Notes: generated by a model not told the origin, from the sequence alone. A stretch of 64,000 nucleotides of DNA from Aestuariimicrobium sp. p3-SID1156 (GCF_025144225.1 NZ_JALXXB010000004.1:62001-126000), one strand, 5' to 3'; shown: positions 42,362-51,224, counted from the first letter of the stretch. Translations and numbers: made by a program.

Positions 42362-42931
42362 ATGACCAAGACACTGAATGACCTCGTTCCACCCATCGTC
42401 CCCGTCGACCTTGATGAGGTGATGCGCGAGGGACGCCGGCGACGCCGCCGGGCAACAGCCATCCAGGGCGGGCTGGCTGCTGCCCTCGCCGTGGTGGTCG
42501 GTGGCACCACTGGCTACTGGTGGGTGAATCGGCCCGATGCCGTCCCAGCCACCCCGGCGACATCGCCAGCGGTATCGGGGACGTCGACCTCAGGGGTGGT
42601 GTGCCCGACTCCCACGCCTCCTCCCAATGGCGAGAAGACTCTGGCCAGCTACAGCGGACTGCTCTACTGGGGCGGAAGGACCTACTTCTGGGAACAGGGG
42701 CAGGAGCCTCCGACGCCCGGTGCCAAATTGGGTGAGGTGACCTGCGACATCGTGGCGATCCAGGACAAGGCTTTTGCCATCTGGCGGGGAAGTTGGCCTG
42801 ACGGTTCGTCCACGGTGGCCTCACGCGGAGCGCCAATTCACGAGGTCAAGGGGGAGGACCCCAGATGCGAGCTCACCGTGAAGCGGCGCGGCGACTCCCG
42901 ATGGGTACGGCTGCGAGTCAAGGACTGTTGA
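42362..42931 (+). CDS. Single-pass membrane protein, probable anti-sigma factor
   Basis: 189 aa. A short cytoplasmic N-terminus with VDLDEVMREGRRRRRRA precedes one membrane helix (about residues 36-56, GGLAAALAVVVGGTTGYWW), then a Pro/Thr/Ser linker and an outside domain with Cys residues (CPTPTPPP, EVTCDIVA, and a C-terminal KDC). The gene begins one base after the sigma-factor stop. Such a layout is typical of ECF sigma and anti-sigma pairs, but the zinc-binding anti-sigma motif (HXXXCXXC) is absent, so the role is inference. Confidence 0.6.
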   Translation: MTKTLNDLVPPIVPVDLDEVMREGRRRRRRATAIQGGLAAALAVVVGGTTGYWWVNRPDAVPATPATSPAVSGTSTSGVVCPTPTPPPNGEKTLASYSGLLYWGGRTYFWEQGQEPPTPGAKLGEVTCDIVAIQDKAFAIWRGSWPDGSSTVASRGAPIHEVKGEDPRCELTVKRRGDSRWVRLRVKDC

Positions 42932-42938
42932 TGGGCAG

Positions 42939-43325
42939 TCACGGACGCTCGACCGGCAGCGCACACGCCGCCGAGCCGCCCGGCATCCGGTGACGATTGC
43001 CCGCCACCCATCGGTACACCGCCGCCGCGGGACGCCGCATCACCCGCGCACCTAGCACGCGTCCAATCACTCGCAAAGGCAGGGTGCCGGTGAGAAGGAT
43101 CTCGGCCCAAGCCTGGTGACCCCACGCCACCCGCCCGGTCGACAGCACCACCGGCATCTCCACGATCGCCCGCTCCGGGTCAACACCCAGCGCCAGCAAG
43201 TCCTCCGACTGCAGCGAGGACACCCGAATCCGGCAGCCCAGCCGGGGTACCAGCCGCGCACACCGCGAGCAGAAGCCGCAATCCGCATCGTGCAGCATCA
43301 CCGGCAACGGGGGCAGCTCAGGCAC
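42939..43325 (-). CDS. DCC-family (DUF393) thiol-disulfide oxidoreductase-like protein
   Basis: 128 aa. It starts with LHDADCGFCSRCARLV, where the family DCGFC motif supplies the two Cys, and continues with FQSLQSED-like (here VSSLQSEDLLALG) and a C-terminal helix RWVAGNRHRM. The family is thioredoxin-like in fold, with function largely unknown. The GTG at 43325 overlaps the stop of the transporter gene by eight bases, so the two form an operon. Confidence 0.85.
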   Translation of the reverse strand: MPELPPLPVMLHDADCGFCSRCARLVPRLGCRIRVSSLQSEDLLALGVDPERAIVEMPVVLSTGRVAWGHQAWAEILLTGTLPLRVIGRVLGARVMRRPAAAVYRWVAGNRHRMPGGSAACALPVERP

Positions 43326-44025
43326 TGGCCAAGGCCTCTTGGTAGCTCGGCTCGTGCTGCTTCAGCCAGCCGATCACCAGCCGGGTCACCGGCACGAAGG
43401 CGTACTCCACCAGCGTCTTCCACAGGAAACCGAAGAAGGTGTAGTTGGCCCACTGCCCGAAGCTGGTGATGCCGATCGCACTGGCCGCGATGGTGCAGAA
43501 GATGATCGTGTCCAGCGCCTCGCCGACACCGGTCGAACCCATGAGCCGCAGCACCAGCCCGCGCTCGTGCGTGCGGGCCTTGAGGCGGCTCATCACCCAG
43601 GCGTTCGAGAGCTGGCCCGCCACGAAGCCGAGCACGCTGGCCAGCACGATCTGCCAGACAGGCCCGGGGGCGCCCTCCAGGGCGGCCTGCTTGGCGACGC
43701 CGTAGTCATCGGTGAAGCCGGGGAGCTTGATCATGATCCAGAAACAGACCACCGCGAACAGAGCTGCGCCGAAGCCCATCAGCGTCGCCCGCCGCGCCGC
43801 CTTGAAGCCGTAGACCTCGCTGATCACGTCGCCGACGATGTAGGCGATCGGGAACAGGAAGAAACCGCCGTCGGTGATGATCGGGCCGAGGACGACACCC
43901 TTGGACGCGCCGATGTTCGACAGCACGATGACCACCGCCATCAGCGCGACGAGGATGTCGAAATGGGACGATCCGCGGCTGGCGTAGGCGGGGGACTGGT
44001 GGGGGGCCTCAACGGTCTGGGTCAC
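43318..44025 (-). CDS. Queuosine precursor transporter (YhhQ/QPTR family)
   Basis: Inner-membrane importer for queuosine precursors such as preQ0 or preQ1, 235 aa with about six helices. Family marks are VIVLSNIGASKGV, GGFFLFPIAYIVGDVISEVYG and the C-terminal GSTGVGEALDTIIFCTIAA. The GTG start at 44025 lies six bases after a TACACT box; a longer frame from 44184 crosses the opposite promoter. With tgt at 39 kb it suggests salvage of the modification precursor. Substrate assignment is from family knowledge. Confidence 0.9.
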   Translation of the reverse strand: MTQTVEAPHQSPAYASRGSSHFDILVALMAVVIVLSNIGASKGVVLGPIITDGGFFLFPIAYIVGDVISEVYGFKAARRATLMGFGAALFAVVCFWIMIKLPGFTDDYGVAKQAALEGAPGPVWQIVLASVLGFVAGQLSNAWVMSRLKARTHERGLVLRLMGSTGVGEALDTIIFCTIAASAIGITSFGQWANYTFFGFLWKTLVEYAFVPVTRLVIGWLKQHEPSYQEALASA

Positions 44026-44031
44026 CGCAGC

Positions 44032-44037
44032 AGTGTA
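44032..44037 (-). promoter_or_regulatory. -10 box for the leaderless queuosine-transporter gene
   Basis: TACACT on the minus strand is followed by GCTGCG and the GTG at 44025. The six-base spacing excludes a ribosome binding site. Confidence 0.55.
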
Positions 44038-44165
44038 GGGCCGACACCCGTGCCGAGGCCTCATCAGACCGATCTCAGGGTCAACAGGCCCAGATGCACC
44101 CACCCTATGACACCCCTTCGGAGGGCTGAGCAGCGGGGCTTCTTCCACGGTGCCGGGGCGGGTGG

Positions 44166-44171
44166 CAGAAT
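44166..44171 (+). promoter_or_regulatory. -10 box for the leaderless DUF5709 gene
   Basis: CAGAAT is followed by CTCTGC and the ATG at 44178. The box differs from TAGAAT by one base. Confidence 0.45.
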
Positions 44172-44177
44172 CTCTGC

Positions 44178-44630
44178 ATGGCACCTGACTTCGAGATCCC
44201 GGACCTCGGCAGTGAACGCGAGGTCGACCAGCTCCAGGCGTCCGACACCCTGGTTGACAGGGGCGTCGACGACCTGCTGGACGAGGGGATCATTCCCCCC
44301 GACCAGTACTCGCCGTTGCAGGGCTTCGGCAACACTCCTCGTGAGATGCGGGAGGGTGAGACCCTCGAGATGCGCATCAAGCAGGAGCAACCCGACCGTG
44401 AGCTCCCCGACCCTGACGCTGACTGGAACCCGCTCCGCGAGCGCCGTGAGGTCGGCGCCAAGCGTGCGGGACGCCTGATCGGCCACGCGGACGGCTACGA
44501 CAGCCCCGACCACGAGCCGGAGTCCATCGGCCGGGACGTCGGCCTCGACGGTGGCGCAGCCTGCGCTGAGGAAGCGGCGATGCACATCATCGACGACACC
44601 CACGTCGACGGCGACGACCCCGAATACTGA
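44178..44630 (+). CDS. DUF5709 family protein
   Basis: Small acidic actinobacterial protein of unknown function, 150 aa. It contains the family's DTLVDRGVDDLLDEGIIPPD and PREMREGETLEMRIKQEQPD segments and ends with EEAAMHIIDD. No signal peptide, no membrane helix; the high Asp/Glu content suggests a soluble, perhaps partly disordered, protein. It is transcribed alone, divergent from the queuosine transporter. Confidence 0.85.
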   Translation: MAPDFEIPDLGSEREVDQLQASDTLVDRGVDDLLDEGIIPPDQYSPLQGFGNTPREMREGETLEMRIKQEQPDRELPDPDADWNPLRERREVGAKRAGRLIGHADGYDSPDHEPESIGRDVGLDGGAACAEEAAMHIIDDTHVDGDDPEY

Positions 44631-44657
44631 TCGGCCCGAATACTCCTCAGCGCCTGA

Positions 44658-45959
44658 TCAGTCCTGGGAGACCCGCGCCGGACTGTTCGTGCGGTAGCGC
44701 CAGAAGGCCGGCACCAGCGCCACCGCGAGGATCGTCCCCGCCACGACCAGCGCACCGCCCCACATCGTGGTGGGGCCCGCGCCGATGCTGGCTGCGGGGC
44801 GTCCATGGATCAGGTCCGCGATGCGCGGCCCGCCGACCACGACCACCAGGAAGACGCCCTGGATGCGTCCGCGCACCTCATCGGTCGCGGCAGTCAGCAG
44901 CATCGTCTGCCGGAAACTGGCCGAGGCCATGTCCGCCGCTCCACCCAGCGCGAAGAACAGGACCGCCACCCACAGCCAGGGCCAGATGCGTCCCTGTGCC
45001 TGCCAGACAGCGAAGCCCATGCCGACCATGGTCAAGCCCCACACGACGATCGCGACCGTCACGGCCCTGCCCTGGCGCTCGACTCGCGACACCCATCCCG
45101 ACAGGACGCCACCCAGGAAGGCGCCGGCCGGCATCGCCGCGAACAGCACTGCCAGGCGCCACCCACCCTCGATCGGGCCCCCGAAGTCGACGTCGGCCAT
45201 CTGCGGGATCAGGATCCGCGGCATGCCGAAGATCATGGCGATCAGGTCCACCACGAAGCTCATCAGGATGATCCGATTCGCCAGCGTGTAGCGCAGACCT
45301 TCGGCGATCGAACGCATCCCGACCGAGCGCCTCGCCCCACTGTCGGAGGCCATCGGCGGCATGGGTGGCAGCTTCATCACGGCGTAGAGGGTTGCCAGCA
45401 GGAAGAGCCCATCCACGAAGTAGAGCAGCGCAAAGCCCAGCACCGGGATGAGCATGCCCCCAACCAGGGGGCCGGCGATCCCGCCAAAGGTCATCACCGT
45501 CGTGTTGAGGGCGTTCGCGGCGGGTAGCAGCTCACGCGGTACCAGGGCGGGCAGGATCGCCATCCGCGCAGGGGAGGTGAGCCCGAAGAAGGCCTGCTGC
45601 ACGGCGAACAGCCCCAGGATCACCCAGACGTTGTGCCACTCGAAGAAGGCCTGCGCGGCAAAAAGGAACTGCAGCACGATCAGGCCGAGTGTCGAGACGA
45701 GCAGCACCAGCCGCCGGTCGAAGGCGTCCGCGATGGCACCGCCCCACAGGCCGAACACGACCAGCGGCACCAGCCCGAACAGTCCGGTCAGCCCGACATA
45801 GCCCGAATCCCGCGTGATCGCCCAGATCTGCGCCGGTACCGAGACCACCGTCAGCTGCGCGCCGATCGTGGTGATGATGTAGGCGAACCACAGACGCCGG
45901 AAATCGGGGTGCTGGAGTGGCCTGGTGTCGGCGAGAATCGATCGGAGGCGAGCGGGCAC
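44658..45959 (-). CDS. MFS transporter (MFS_3 / EntS-like)
   Basis: Drug or siderophore exporter of the major facilitator superfamily, 433 aa with about twelve helices. It begins PLQHPDFRRLWFAYIITTIG, typical of the EntS/MFS_3 group, with GAIADAFDRRLVLL as the loop 2-3 motif and PLVGGMLIP in the middle. Some relatives export enterobactin-like siderophores, which would fit the iron operon at 15 kb, but the link is only suggestive. The GTG at 45959 follows a TAGCCT box by six bases. Confidence 0.87.
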   Translation of the reverse strand: MPARLRSILADTRPLQHPDFRRLWFAYIITTIGAQLTVVSVPAQIWAITRDSGYVGLTGLFGLVPLVVFGLWGGAIADAFDRRLVLLVSTLGLIVLQFLFAAQAFFEWHNVWVILGLFAVQQAFFGLTSPARMAILPALVPRELLPAANALNTTVMTFGGIAGPLVGGMLIPVLGFALLYFVDGLFLLATLYAVMKLPPMPPMASDSGARRSVGMRSIAEGLRYTLANRIILMSFVVDLIAMIFGMPRILIPQMADVDFGGPIEGGWRLAVLFAAMPAGAFLGGVLSGWVSRVERQGRAVTVAIVVWGLTMVGMGFAVWQAQGRIWPWLWVAVLFFALGGAADMASASFRQTMLLTAATDEVRGRIQGVFLVVVVGGPRIADLIHGRPAASIGAGPTTMWGGALVVAGTILAVALVPAFWRYRTNSPARVSQD

Positions 45960-45965
45960 CCCGCG

Positions 45966-45971
45966 AGGCTA
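45966..45971 (-). promoter_or_regulatory. -10 box for the leaderless MFS gene
   Basis: TAGCCT on the minus strand is followed by CGCGGG and the GTG at 45959. Confidence 0.5.
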
Positions 45972-46002
45972 CCTGCTCGACCCGGCTGTGCGACAGGTCG
46001 CA

Positions 46003-46033
46003 TAGAATCGGACGCACACCCAGACACGGAGGA
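46003..46033 (+). promoter_or_regulatory. phoH -10 box and strong ribosome binding site
   Basis: TAGAAT (46003-46008) is a good -10 box. ACGGAGGA (46026-46033) is a near-perfect Shine-Dalgarno sequence placed five bases before a CTG codon at 46038. No ATG, GTG or TTG lies in the phoH frame at this position, so it decides the start. Confidence 0.65.
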
Positions 46034-46037
46034 CACC

Positions 46038-47042
46038 CTGAGCACCCGACAATTCGAGATCCCGACCTCGATCCCCATGGTGAACGTCCTTGGCCCGCGC
46101 GATGAATTCCTGCGCCTGCTCGAGAAGCAACTGGACGCCAGCATCCACGTTCGCGGCAACATCGTCACCCTCGAGGGCAGCGCGGAGGAGATCAGCTTCG
46201 CTGTCGACGTGCTCACCGAGATGGTTACCATCCTGCGCATGGGCCAGGGCCTGACCGCAGAACTGGTCGAGCGCATCGTCTCCATGACCGGCACACCTGA
46301 GCAGATCGCCCCCGCCGAGGTGCTGACCCAGAACATCCTTTCGACCCGCGGCAAGTCGATCCGCCCCAAGACGCTGAACCAGAAGCGCTACGTGGACGCC
46401 ATCGACCTGCACACGGTCGTCTTCGGCATCGGTCCGGCCGGTACCGGCAAGACCTACCTGGCCATGGCGAAGGCCGTCCAGGCCTTGCAGGCCAAGCAGG
46501 TCAACCGGATCATCCTCACGCGCCCGGCCATCGAGGCCGGGGAGAAGCTGGGCTTCCTGCCGGGCACGCTGAACGACAAGATCGACCCCTACCTGCGTCC
46601 CCTCTATGACGCGCTGCACGACATGGTCGACCCGGAGTCGGTTCCCAAGCTGCTCACCAGCGGCACCATCGAGGTCGCCCCGCTGGCCTACATGCGCGGG
46701 CGTACGCTCAACGACGCCTTCATCATCCTCGACGAGGCCCAGAACACCTCGATGGAACAGATGAAGATGTTCCTGACCCGTCTCGGTTTCGGGGCGAAGA
46801 TGGTGGTCACCGGCGACGTCACCCAGATCGATCTGCCCGGTGGGCAGAAGTCCGGCCTGCGCGAGGTGCAGCGCATCCTCGACGGGCTCGACGACATCGC
46901 CTTCTGCCAGCTGACCAACCACGATGTGGTCCGCCACAAGCTGGTCAGTCGCATCGTCCAGGCCTACGACAACTACGAGATCGACGCCACCCCCCGCCCG
47001 CACGAACCCCGCGCGCGACGCGGTCAGGAGGGCCACCGATGA
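46038..47042 (+). CDS. phoH: PhoH-like ATPase (PhoL) with apparent CTG start
   Basis: P-loop ATPase found next to ybeY and linked to RNA metabolism, 334 aa. Walker A is GPAGTGKTYLAM, Walker B is AFIILDEAQN, and VTGDVTQIDLPGGQKSGL is the family motif III. The N-terminus STRQFEIPTSIPMVNVLG is homologous to other actinobacterial PhoH starts, so translation begins upstream of the first ATG at 46077. The codon at the right distance from the ribosome binding site is CTG. It overlaps ybeY by four bases. Confidence 0.93.
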   Translation: MSTRQFEIPTSIPMVNVLGPRDEFLRLLEKQLDASIHVRGNIVTLEGSAEEISFAVDVLTEMVTILRMGQGLTAELVERIVSMTGTPEQIAPAEVLTQNILSTRGKSIRPKTLNQKRYVDAIDLHTVVFGIGPAGTGKTYLAMAKAVQALQAKQVNRIILTRPAIEAGEKLGFLPGTLNDKIDPYLRPLYDALHDMVDPESVPKLLTSGTIEVAPLAYMRGRTLNDAFIILDEAQNTSMEQMKMFLTRLGFGAKMVVTGDVTQIDLPGGQKSGLREVQRILDGLDDIAFCQLTNHDVVRHKLVSRIVQAYDNYEIDATPRPHEPRARRGQEGHR

Positions 47043-47497
47043 TCGACATCAACAACGAGTCCGGTGAAGTCGCCGACGAGCAGGGGCTGGTCGCGCTGGC
47101 ACGGTTCGCGATGGACCAGCTGCGCATCCACCCGCAGTCGGACCTGTCGATCCTGCTGGTCGACGAAGCGACCATGGCGAACTACCACGAGCGGTTCATG
47201 GACCTGCCGGGCCCCACGGACGTGATGAGCTTCCCCATGGATGAGCTGCGCAGCCCCGATCCGGACGCCGACCCAGCCCTGGGCATGCTCGGCGACATCG
47301 TCATCTGCCCCCAGGTCACCCATCGCCAGGCCGCCGAAAACGGACGCCGCCCTGAGGAGGAAGCCGAGTACCTGCTGATCCACGGTCTGCTGCACCTGCT
47401 CGGCCACGACCATGCCGAGCCGGAGGAGAAGGCGGTCATGTTCGGCCTCAACGACAAGATCATTGCTGCCTGGCAGCGCGAGAGGCCAGGTGCCTGA
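47039..47497 (+). CDS. ybeY: rRNA maturation endoribonuclease YbeY
   Basis: Zinc-dependent RNase needed for 16S rRNA 3' end maturation and ribosome quality control. The product is 152 aa. The metal site is HGLLHLLGHDH near residue 117, the full H-G-x-L-H-L-x-G-H-D-H motif. PTDVMSFPMDE is the other family motif. The ATG overlaps the phoH stop by four bases; corC follows after three bases. Confidence 0.96.
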   Translation: MIDINNESGEVADEQGLVALARFAMDQLRIHPQSDLSILLVDEATMANYHERFMDLPGPTDVMSFPMDELRSPDPDADPALGMLGDIVICPQVTHRQAAENGRRPEEEAEYLLIHGLLHLLGHDHAEPEEKAVMFGLNDKIIAAWQRERPGA

Positions 47498-47500
47498 CCA

Positions 47501-48808
47501 GTGACCGTCCAGGAATGGACCCTGCTGGCCATCGCACTGGTCAGCGCCATCCTCGCCAGTCTGTTCGCCGCGGCCGACTCCGCGCTGCAGTCGATGTCCC
47601 GCTCCCGCGCCCAACGGCTCGCCGAAGAGGGCAAGCGCGGTGCTGTGCGCGTCCTCCGTATCGCGGAGGACCCCGCCCCCTATGTGAACACCGCGATGTT
47701 CATGCGCACGGTCTGTGAGACCACCACGATCGCGCTCACCAGCATGGTCGTCTTCGACCACCTCGACGTCCTGTGGGTGGAGTTGCTGGTGGCGATCGGT
47801 GTGCTGGTGATCGTCTCCTTCATCCTGTGGGGGGTCGCCCCCCGCACCCTGGGACGCCAACGAGCCGACGGGGTGGCCCTGTCCCTTGCTGGCCCCCTGG
47901 CCGCGCTCAATGCAGTCCTGGGTCCCATCCCCCAGCTGATGATCTTGCTGGGCAATGCGCTCACCCCGGGCCGAGGTTTCGCCGACGGACCGTTCTCGTC
48001 GGAGGCCGAACTACGCGAGATGGTCGACATCGCCGAGGCGACCGACCTGATCGAGGCCGGCGAACGGAAGATGATCCACTCGGTCTTCGAGCTGGGCGAC
48101 ACCTTGATCAAGGAGGTCATGGTCCCGCGTACCGATGTGGTGTTCATCAGCTCCGACAAGACCTTGCGCCAGGCCCAGTCGCTGGCGCTGCGCTCCGGAT
48201 TCAGCCGCATTCCGGTCGTGGGGGCCGACGGTCTCGATGAGGTGCAGGGCATCGTCTACCTCAAGGACATCACCCGCCGCATCTTCGACAACGCCCAGGC
48301 CGCCACCTCCGAGACGGTTGGTGAACTGGTGCGTCCGGTGAGCTTCGTGCCTGATTCCAAGCCGGTGGATGAGGTCCTCAAGGAGATGCAGCGCGACCGC
48401 AACCACATCGTGCTGGTCGTGGACGAGTTCGGCGGCACCGCAGGACTCGCCACCATCGAGGACATCCTGGAGGAGATCGTCGGCGAGATCGTCGACGAAT
48501 ATGACGCCGAACCCACCCACACCGATGACCTCGGTGAGGGCACCTACCGGATCAGTGCTCGGATGCCGGTGGATGACATGGCTGAACTCTTCGGCAAGCA
48601 GGCCGACGATGATGATGTCGAAACCGTCGGAGGCCTGATGGCCAAGCTGCTGTCGGTCGTCCCCATCCCCGGAAGCCAGATCATCTGGGAGGGTCTGGAG
48701 ATCACCGCCGAGAAGGCCACCGGACGCCGACACCAGATCGACACCTGCCTGGTCCGTCCGGCACCTGAGCTCGACCCCGACGCCGAGGAGACGGCCGATG
48801 CAGAATGA
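47501..48808 (+). CDS. CNNM/CorC-family membrane protein with CBS domains
   Basis: Membrane protein of the hemolysin-C/CorC group, associated with magnesium or cobalt efflux, 435 aa. An N-terminal DUF21 (CNNM) domain with about four helices ([20 protein letters not shown] and others) is followed by a CBS pair ([53 protein letters not shown]) and a CorC_HlyC domain with [23 protein letters not shown] segment. The GTG start sits three bases after ybeY, and its end overlaps era by 11 bases. The phoH-ybeY-corC-era order is conserved across bacteria. Confidence 0.93.
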   Translation: MTVQEWTLLAIALVSAILASLFAAADSALQSMSRSRAQRLAEEGKRGAVRVLRIAEDPAPYVNTAMFMRTVCETTTIALTSMVVFDHLDVLWVELLVAIGVLVIVSFILWGVAPRTLGRQRADGVALSLAGPLAALNAVLGPIPQLMILLGNALTPGRGFADGPFSSEAELREMVDIAEATDLIEAGERKMIHSVFELGDTLIKEVMVPRTDVVFISSDKTLRQAQSLALRSGFSRIPVVGADGLDEVQGIVYLKDITRRIFDNAQAATSETVGELVRPVSFVPDSKPVDEVLKEMQRDRNHIVLVVDEFGGTAGLATIEDILEEIVGEIVDEYDAEPTHTDDLGEGTYRISARMPVDDMAELFGKQADDDDVETVGGLMAKLLSVVPIPGSQIIWEGLEITAEKATGRRHQIDTCLVRPAPELDPDAEETADAE

Positions 48809-49757
48809 CGTCCACGACCACCAGGGCCAGCCTGAGGAGGTCCCGTTCCGCTCGGGCTTCGTCTGCTTCGTCGGACGCCCCAATGCCGGCAAGTCGACGC
48901 TGACCAACGCGCTGGTGGGGGAGAAGATCGCGATCGCCTCCTCCAAGCCGCAGACCACACGCCACGCCATCCGCGGCGTCGTCACCCGGCCGCACGCCCA
49001 GCTGGTGATCATCGACACCCCCGGCCTGCACAAACCGCGCACCCTGCTCGGCGAGCGCCTCAATGACCTGGTTCGCTCCACCTGGGACGAGGTCGACATC
49101 ATCGGTGTCTGCCTACCCAGCGACCAGCGCATCGGCCCGGGTGACACCTTCCTGGTCCGGGAGATCTCCAAGCTCCGCAAGCGGCCCAAGCTGGTGGCAC
49201 TGGCCACCAAGACCGACCTGATCAGCAAGGAACGCCTCCGTGAACACCTCCTGGCCATCCACGGCCTCGAGGAGGAACTCGGCATCCGTTGGGAGCACAT
49301 CGTCCCCTGCAGCGCGGTCAGCAATGACCAGCTCGACGACGTCGAGGACGTCCTGGTCAGCCTGCTGCCGGAAGGGCCGGCCTGGTACCCGGAGGGGCAG
49401 ATCACCGACGAGCCCACCGAGACGCTGGTGGCAGAACTGATCCGTGAGGCCGCGCTCGAGGGCGTCCGCGATGAGCTGCCGCACTCGATCACGGTCGTGA
49501 TCGACGAGATGGGCCTGCGCGAGGGACGCCCGGAGGACAAGCCGCTGCTCGACATCTTCGCGTCCATGGTCGTGGAGCGGGACTCGCAGAAGGGCATCGT
49601 GATCGGCCACCAGGGCAGCCGCCTCAAGGAGATCGGGACGAACGCGCGGATGCAGATCAGCGCGCTGCTGGGGACCCCGGTGCACCTGGACGTGAAGGTC
49701 AAGGTCATGAAGGAATGGCAGCGGGACCCGAAGTTCCTGAATCGCTTGGGCTTCTAA
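48798..49757 (+). CDS. era: GTPase Era
   Basis: Essential GTPase that binds 16S rRNA and helps assemble the 30S subunit. The product is 319 aa. G1 is GRPNAGKSTL (about residues 25-33), switch region SKPQTTRHAIRG, G3 DTPGLHKPR, G4 TKTD; the C-terminal KH domain has GIVIGHQGSRLKEIGTNAR. The start overlaps corC by 11 bases. recO, which usually follows era in this group, is instead 13.6 kb away. Confidence 0.97.
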   Translation: MQNDVHDHQGQPEEVPFRSGFVCFVGRPNAGKSTLTNALVGEKIAIASSKPQTTRHAIRGVVTRPHAQLVIIDTPGLHKPRTLLGERLNDLVRSTWDEVDIIGVCLPSDQRIGPGDTFLVREISKLRKRPKLVALATKTDLISKERLREHLLAIHGLEEELGIRWEHIVPCSAVSNDQLDDVEDVLVSLLPEGPAWYPEGQITDEPTETLVAELIREAALEGVRDELPHSITVVIDEMGLREGRPEDKPLLDIFASMVVERDSQKGIVIGHQGSRLKEIGTNARMQISALLGTPVHLDVKVKVMKEWQRDPKFLNRLGF

Positions 49758-49766
49758 CCCTCCGTC

Positions 49767-49798
49767 GGTCAGGGGCCGGGACGAGCTGGCCCCTGGCC
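49767..49798. terminator. Bidirectional hairpin after era
   Basis: GGTCAGGGGCC (49767-49777) pairs with GGCCCCTGGCC (49788-49798), including one G-U pair, with a ten-base loop. It lies between the convergent era and ligase genes. Confidence 0.7.
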
Positions 49799-49809
49799 GG
49801 AAACGAGTC

Positions 49810-50829
49810 CTAGACCGGCTCCTCGACCTCCACATACGGCGCCTCCAGCGGCGTCACGTCGGGGCGAAGTCTCCTCAGCACGGGTTGGCGCAGCTGTCCA
49901 GCCTCCGGTGCACTGGCGGCGTTGTCGAGGCTGAAGGAGCCGGGCTGGCCGAGGAAGCGGACCTGGATGCAGAGGATGGGCTCGACCCAGTGCGCCCTCT
50001 TGAGCTCGGGGCCGGTCGGGCGCGGCACGAACGGGCAGGCGTCCACCTCGATGCTCGTCAGCACGCCGAGCAGTTCGTCGCGCACGGCGCTCGAGAGCCC
50101 CGAGCCGGCGCGCGTGATCGGGTAGAGGAGCCCGTCTGTCGGAAAGGACTCCTCGTCGTGCGGATGCCCGATCCACAGGGCGCCGAGGCGTTTCGGGTTA
50201 TCGGTCTCGGGAACCCAGCCGCCAATCACGCCCACGAACTCCGTGCGGTGGGGGACCTTCAGCCAATTCGTTGACCGCGTGCCGGGCAGGTAGGGGGAGT
50301 CGCGGCGCTTGGAGATCACACCCTCCAGGCCCGCATCGAGGGTGACCTGGCTGAGCAGCTCCCCGTCGTCGTACTGCGGAGGGACCTGCCAGGACGAGCC
50401 ATTGGCCTCCAGCCCCAAGCCCTCCACCAGCTCCCGGCGCTCGCCCAGGGGGAGACGAGTGAGGTCCCGGCTCTCCAGCCGAAGCACGTCGAAGACCATG
50501 TACTGCACCGGACGCGCTGCCGCGATCTGGGCGATGCGCTTGGGGTCACGCAGGTGGATCCTGGGCGCAATCGCCTTGAGGTTGGAGGTCCCATCCGGGT
50601 TGACCGCCACCACCTCGCCGTCCAGCAGCACGTCCTCGGGCATCCCACCTGCCCAGCCAAGCTCGGGGTAGGCCACGGTCACGTCGATCCCGCGCCGATT
50701 CGTCAGACGCAGTTCACCACTACGGACATCTGCCATCAGCCGGATGCCGTCCCACTTGACCTCGTGCACCCACTGCTCCCCGGGGGGAATCCGTCCGGTG
50801 GGGGAGTGGGTCGCCAGCATCGGCTCCAT
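49810..50829 (-). CDS. ATP-dependent DNA ligase domain protein
   Basis: Nucleotidyltransferase of the ATP-dependent ligase superfamily (LigC/LigD ligase-domain-like), 339 aa. The active-site motif I is EVKWDGIRL with the adenylated Lys, followed by LLDGEVVAV (motif III), MVFDVLRLES, GLEGVISKRRDSPY (motif IV) and WLKVPHR (motif V). An OB-fold C-terminal part follows. No Ku, polymerase or nuclease domain is attached or adjacent. It lies two bases after the META-lipoprotein gene on the same strand, with no obvious functional link. Confidence 0.88.
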   Translation of the reverse strand: MEPMLATHSPTGRIPPGEQWVHEVKWDGIRLMADVRSGELRLTNRRGIDVTVAYPELGWAGGMPEDVLLDGEVVAVNPDGTSNLKAIAPRIHLRDPKRIAQIAAARPVQYMVFDVLRLESRDLTRLPLGERRELVEGLGLEANGSSWQVPPQYDDGELLSQVTLDAGLEGVISKRRDSPYLPGTRSTNWLKVPHRTEFVGVIGGWVPETDNPKRLGALWIGHPHDEESFPTDGLLYPITRAGSGLSSAVRDELLGVLTSIEVDACPFVPRPTGPELKRAHWVEPILCIQVRFLGQPGSFSLDNAASAPEAGQLRQPVLRRLRPDVTPLEAPYVEVEEPV

Positions 50830-50831
50830 GC

Positions 50832-51221
50832 TCAGCGCTTCTCCAGCACCAACTCGGTGCCACCCGCCTTCAGCCGCATCACGCCCTCAACCACGGACGC
50901 CTCCGGCTGGGCCCTGAGCAGCTCCTGCACGACCTGGGCGGTCTGCGCGGCGTCACCTGAGCACGTGTTGCCATCGGTGGCGATGGGTCCGACGAGGAGC
51001 TTCCCATCGCGCAATTCCACGCGAGCCTTGATCGGGCCACAGCCGTCGCTGCCCGTGAGCTCCTTGCCCAGGATGTTGAACTCCACCATCTCCACTCGCG
51101 GCGCGGCCTGCTGCGAGGTGATCTCCACCGCTCCCCAGGAACCGTCGATGCGCGGCTCGTCCGACGTGCAACCCGCCAACATCAGCACGACCGACAGCAG
51201 CACCAGGCCGAGTTTCTTCAT
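50832..51221 (-). CDS. META-domain lipoprotein (first)
   Basis: 129 aa. MKKLGLVLLSVVLMLAGC is a signal peptide ending in lipobox LAGC (Cys18). The mature part has the META/HslJ-like arrangement: GSWGAVEI, a central SDGCGPIKARVEL, and a C-terminal LKAGGTELVLEKR. HslJ-type proteins are linked to heat and antibiotic tolerance in other bacteria; the role here is unknown. The gene lies three bases after the amidohydrolase gene and two before the ligase gene. A second META-lipoprotein is 3.4 kb away. Confidence 0.78.
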   Translation of the reverse strand: MKKLGLVLLSVVLMLAGCTSDEPRIDGSWGAVEITSQQAAPRVEMVEFNILGKELTGSDGCGPIKARVELRDGKLLVGPIATDGNTCSGDAAQTAQVVQELLRAQPEASVVEGVMRLKAGGTELVLEKR

Positions 51222-51224
51222 GCC

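Noticed and set aside
44631..44657. Seven-base inverted repeat across the DUF5709 stop
   Set aside because: Arms overlap the coding end and the long loop makes a terminator unlikely.
45633..46037. Longer N-terminus for PhoH
   Set aside because: It lies inside the MFS gene on the other strand, and the -10 box and ribosome binding site are at 46003-46033.
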